64,000 nucleotides of DNA. Origin: Winogradskyella sediminis. Lineage in GTDB: Bacteria > Bacteroidota > Bacteroidia > Flavobacteriales > Flavobacteriaceae. The stretch spans positions 754,023-818,022 of the forward strand of contig NZ_QUNH01000001.1 of the NCBI RefSeq assembly GCF_003387355.1, given 5' to 3'. The notes beneath the pieces were generated by a model. It ran no database searches and was not told the origin of the DNA. It saw nothing but the letters and a program-made list of their open reading frames with translations. Positions 63,929-64,000 of the stretch are shown here, piece after piece (the stretch's first letter is position 1; the number at the start of each line of letters is the position of its first letter). A program made the position numbers and the translations under genes.

Positions 63929-64000
63929 ATGAGTAAAATCACAGCGGCAATTACAGCTGTCGGAGGCTATGTTCCTGAATATGTTTTAACGAACAAAATC
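63929..64000 (+). CDS. fabH: 3-oxoacyl-ACP synthase III, N-terminal part (cut by the window end)
   Basis: 24 codons starting MSKITAAITAVGGYVPEYVL, which is the typical FabH N-terminus. FabH starts fatty acid synthesis by condensing acetyl-CoA with malonyl-ACP. The order yceD-rpmF-fabH is the common bacterial arrangement, though here a terminator separates rpmF from fabH. Confidence 0.85.
   Translation, partial: MSKITAAITAVGGYVPEYVLTNKI

Overview
The window is AT-rich chromosomal DNA from a member of the Bacteroidota, most likely a marine Flavobacteriaceae. The evidence is a SusC/SusD pair, Por-type (type IX) secretion tails, lipoprotein-rich glycan enzymes, several promoters of the Bacteroidota TAnnTTTG type, AraC/TPR hybrid regulators, and a small protein with a PID-type sorting tail. 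No rRNA, tRNA, insertion sequence, prophage or CRISPR array was seen.

Region by region. Positions 1-5.5 kb (minus strand) hold a truncated outer-membrane-type protein, a TPR/AraC hybrid, a membrane-anchored thioredoxin, a DUF6090-like protein, an acyltransferase-3 protein and an ankyrin lipoprotein. At 5.8-7.9 kb is a membrane-spanning AraC/TPR regulator whose domains run in the opposite order to those of the first hybrid. At 8.3-15.1 kb is a uronate module: a TRAP transporter with a LacI regulator faces kduI-kduD-DUF4861 across a 24-bp perfect palindrome. At 15.2-20.3 kb an AraC regulator faces a three-gene operon. That operon encodes a fusion of desaturase-type oxygenase, Rieske ferredoxin and NqrF-like reductase, then a creatininase-family hydrolase and an aldo/keto reductase.

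Positions 20.4-57.2 kb (minus strand) are one large polysaccharide utilisation locus (PUL). It holds SusC/SusD and a surface lipoprotein, GH88, a GPH symporter, a GH94 phosphorylase, GH78, an SGNH acetylesterase, a PL14-like lyase, an alpha/beta esterase and a 2058-residue secreted beta-helix protein. It also holds two or three further secreted proteins and a complete L-rhamnose pathway ending in L-lactate oxidation. From 57.6 kb on come a genuine-looking formylglycine-generating enzyme and then housekeeping genes: patatin, EcsC, riboflavin synthase, PdxA, YceD/DUF177, L32 and the start of FabH.

How it fits together (inference): the target is probably an acetylated, possibly O-methylated, polysaccharide containing rhamnose and glucuronic acid, with a further hexose. 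The lyase cuts it, SusCD imports oligomers, and GH88 removes the unsaturated uronate, which the TRAP/KduI/KduD branch takes. GPH imports the rest for cytoplasmic GH78 and GH94. Rhamnose flows through RhaI, RhaB and RhaEW to L-lactate and then pyruvate through LldD. No sulfatase lies in the window, which argues against a heavily sulfated substrate such as ulvan. Two regulatory codes appear to tie the locus together. One is a LacI-type palindrome shared by the kdu/TRAP module and the giant protein gene. The other is a bipartite site with near-constant geometry upstream of three promoters (susC, the deacetylase gene and rhaEW).
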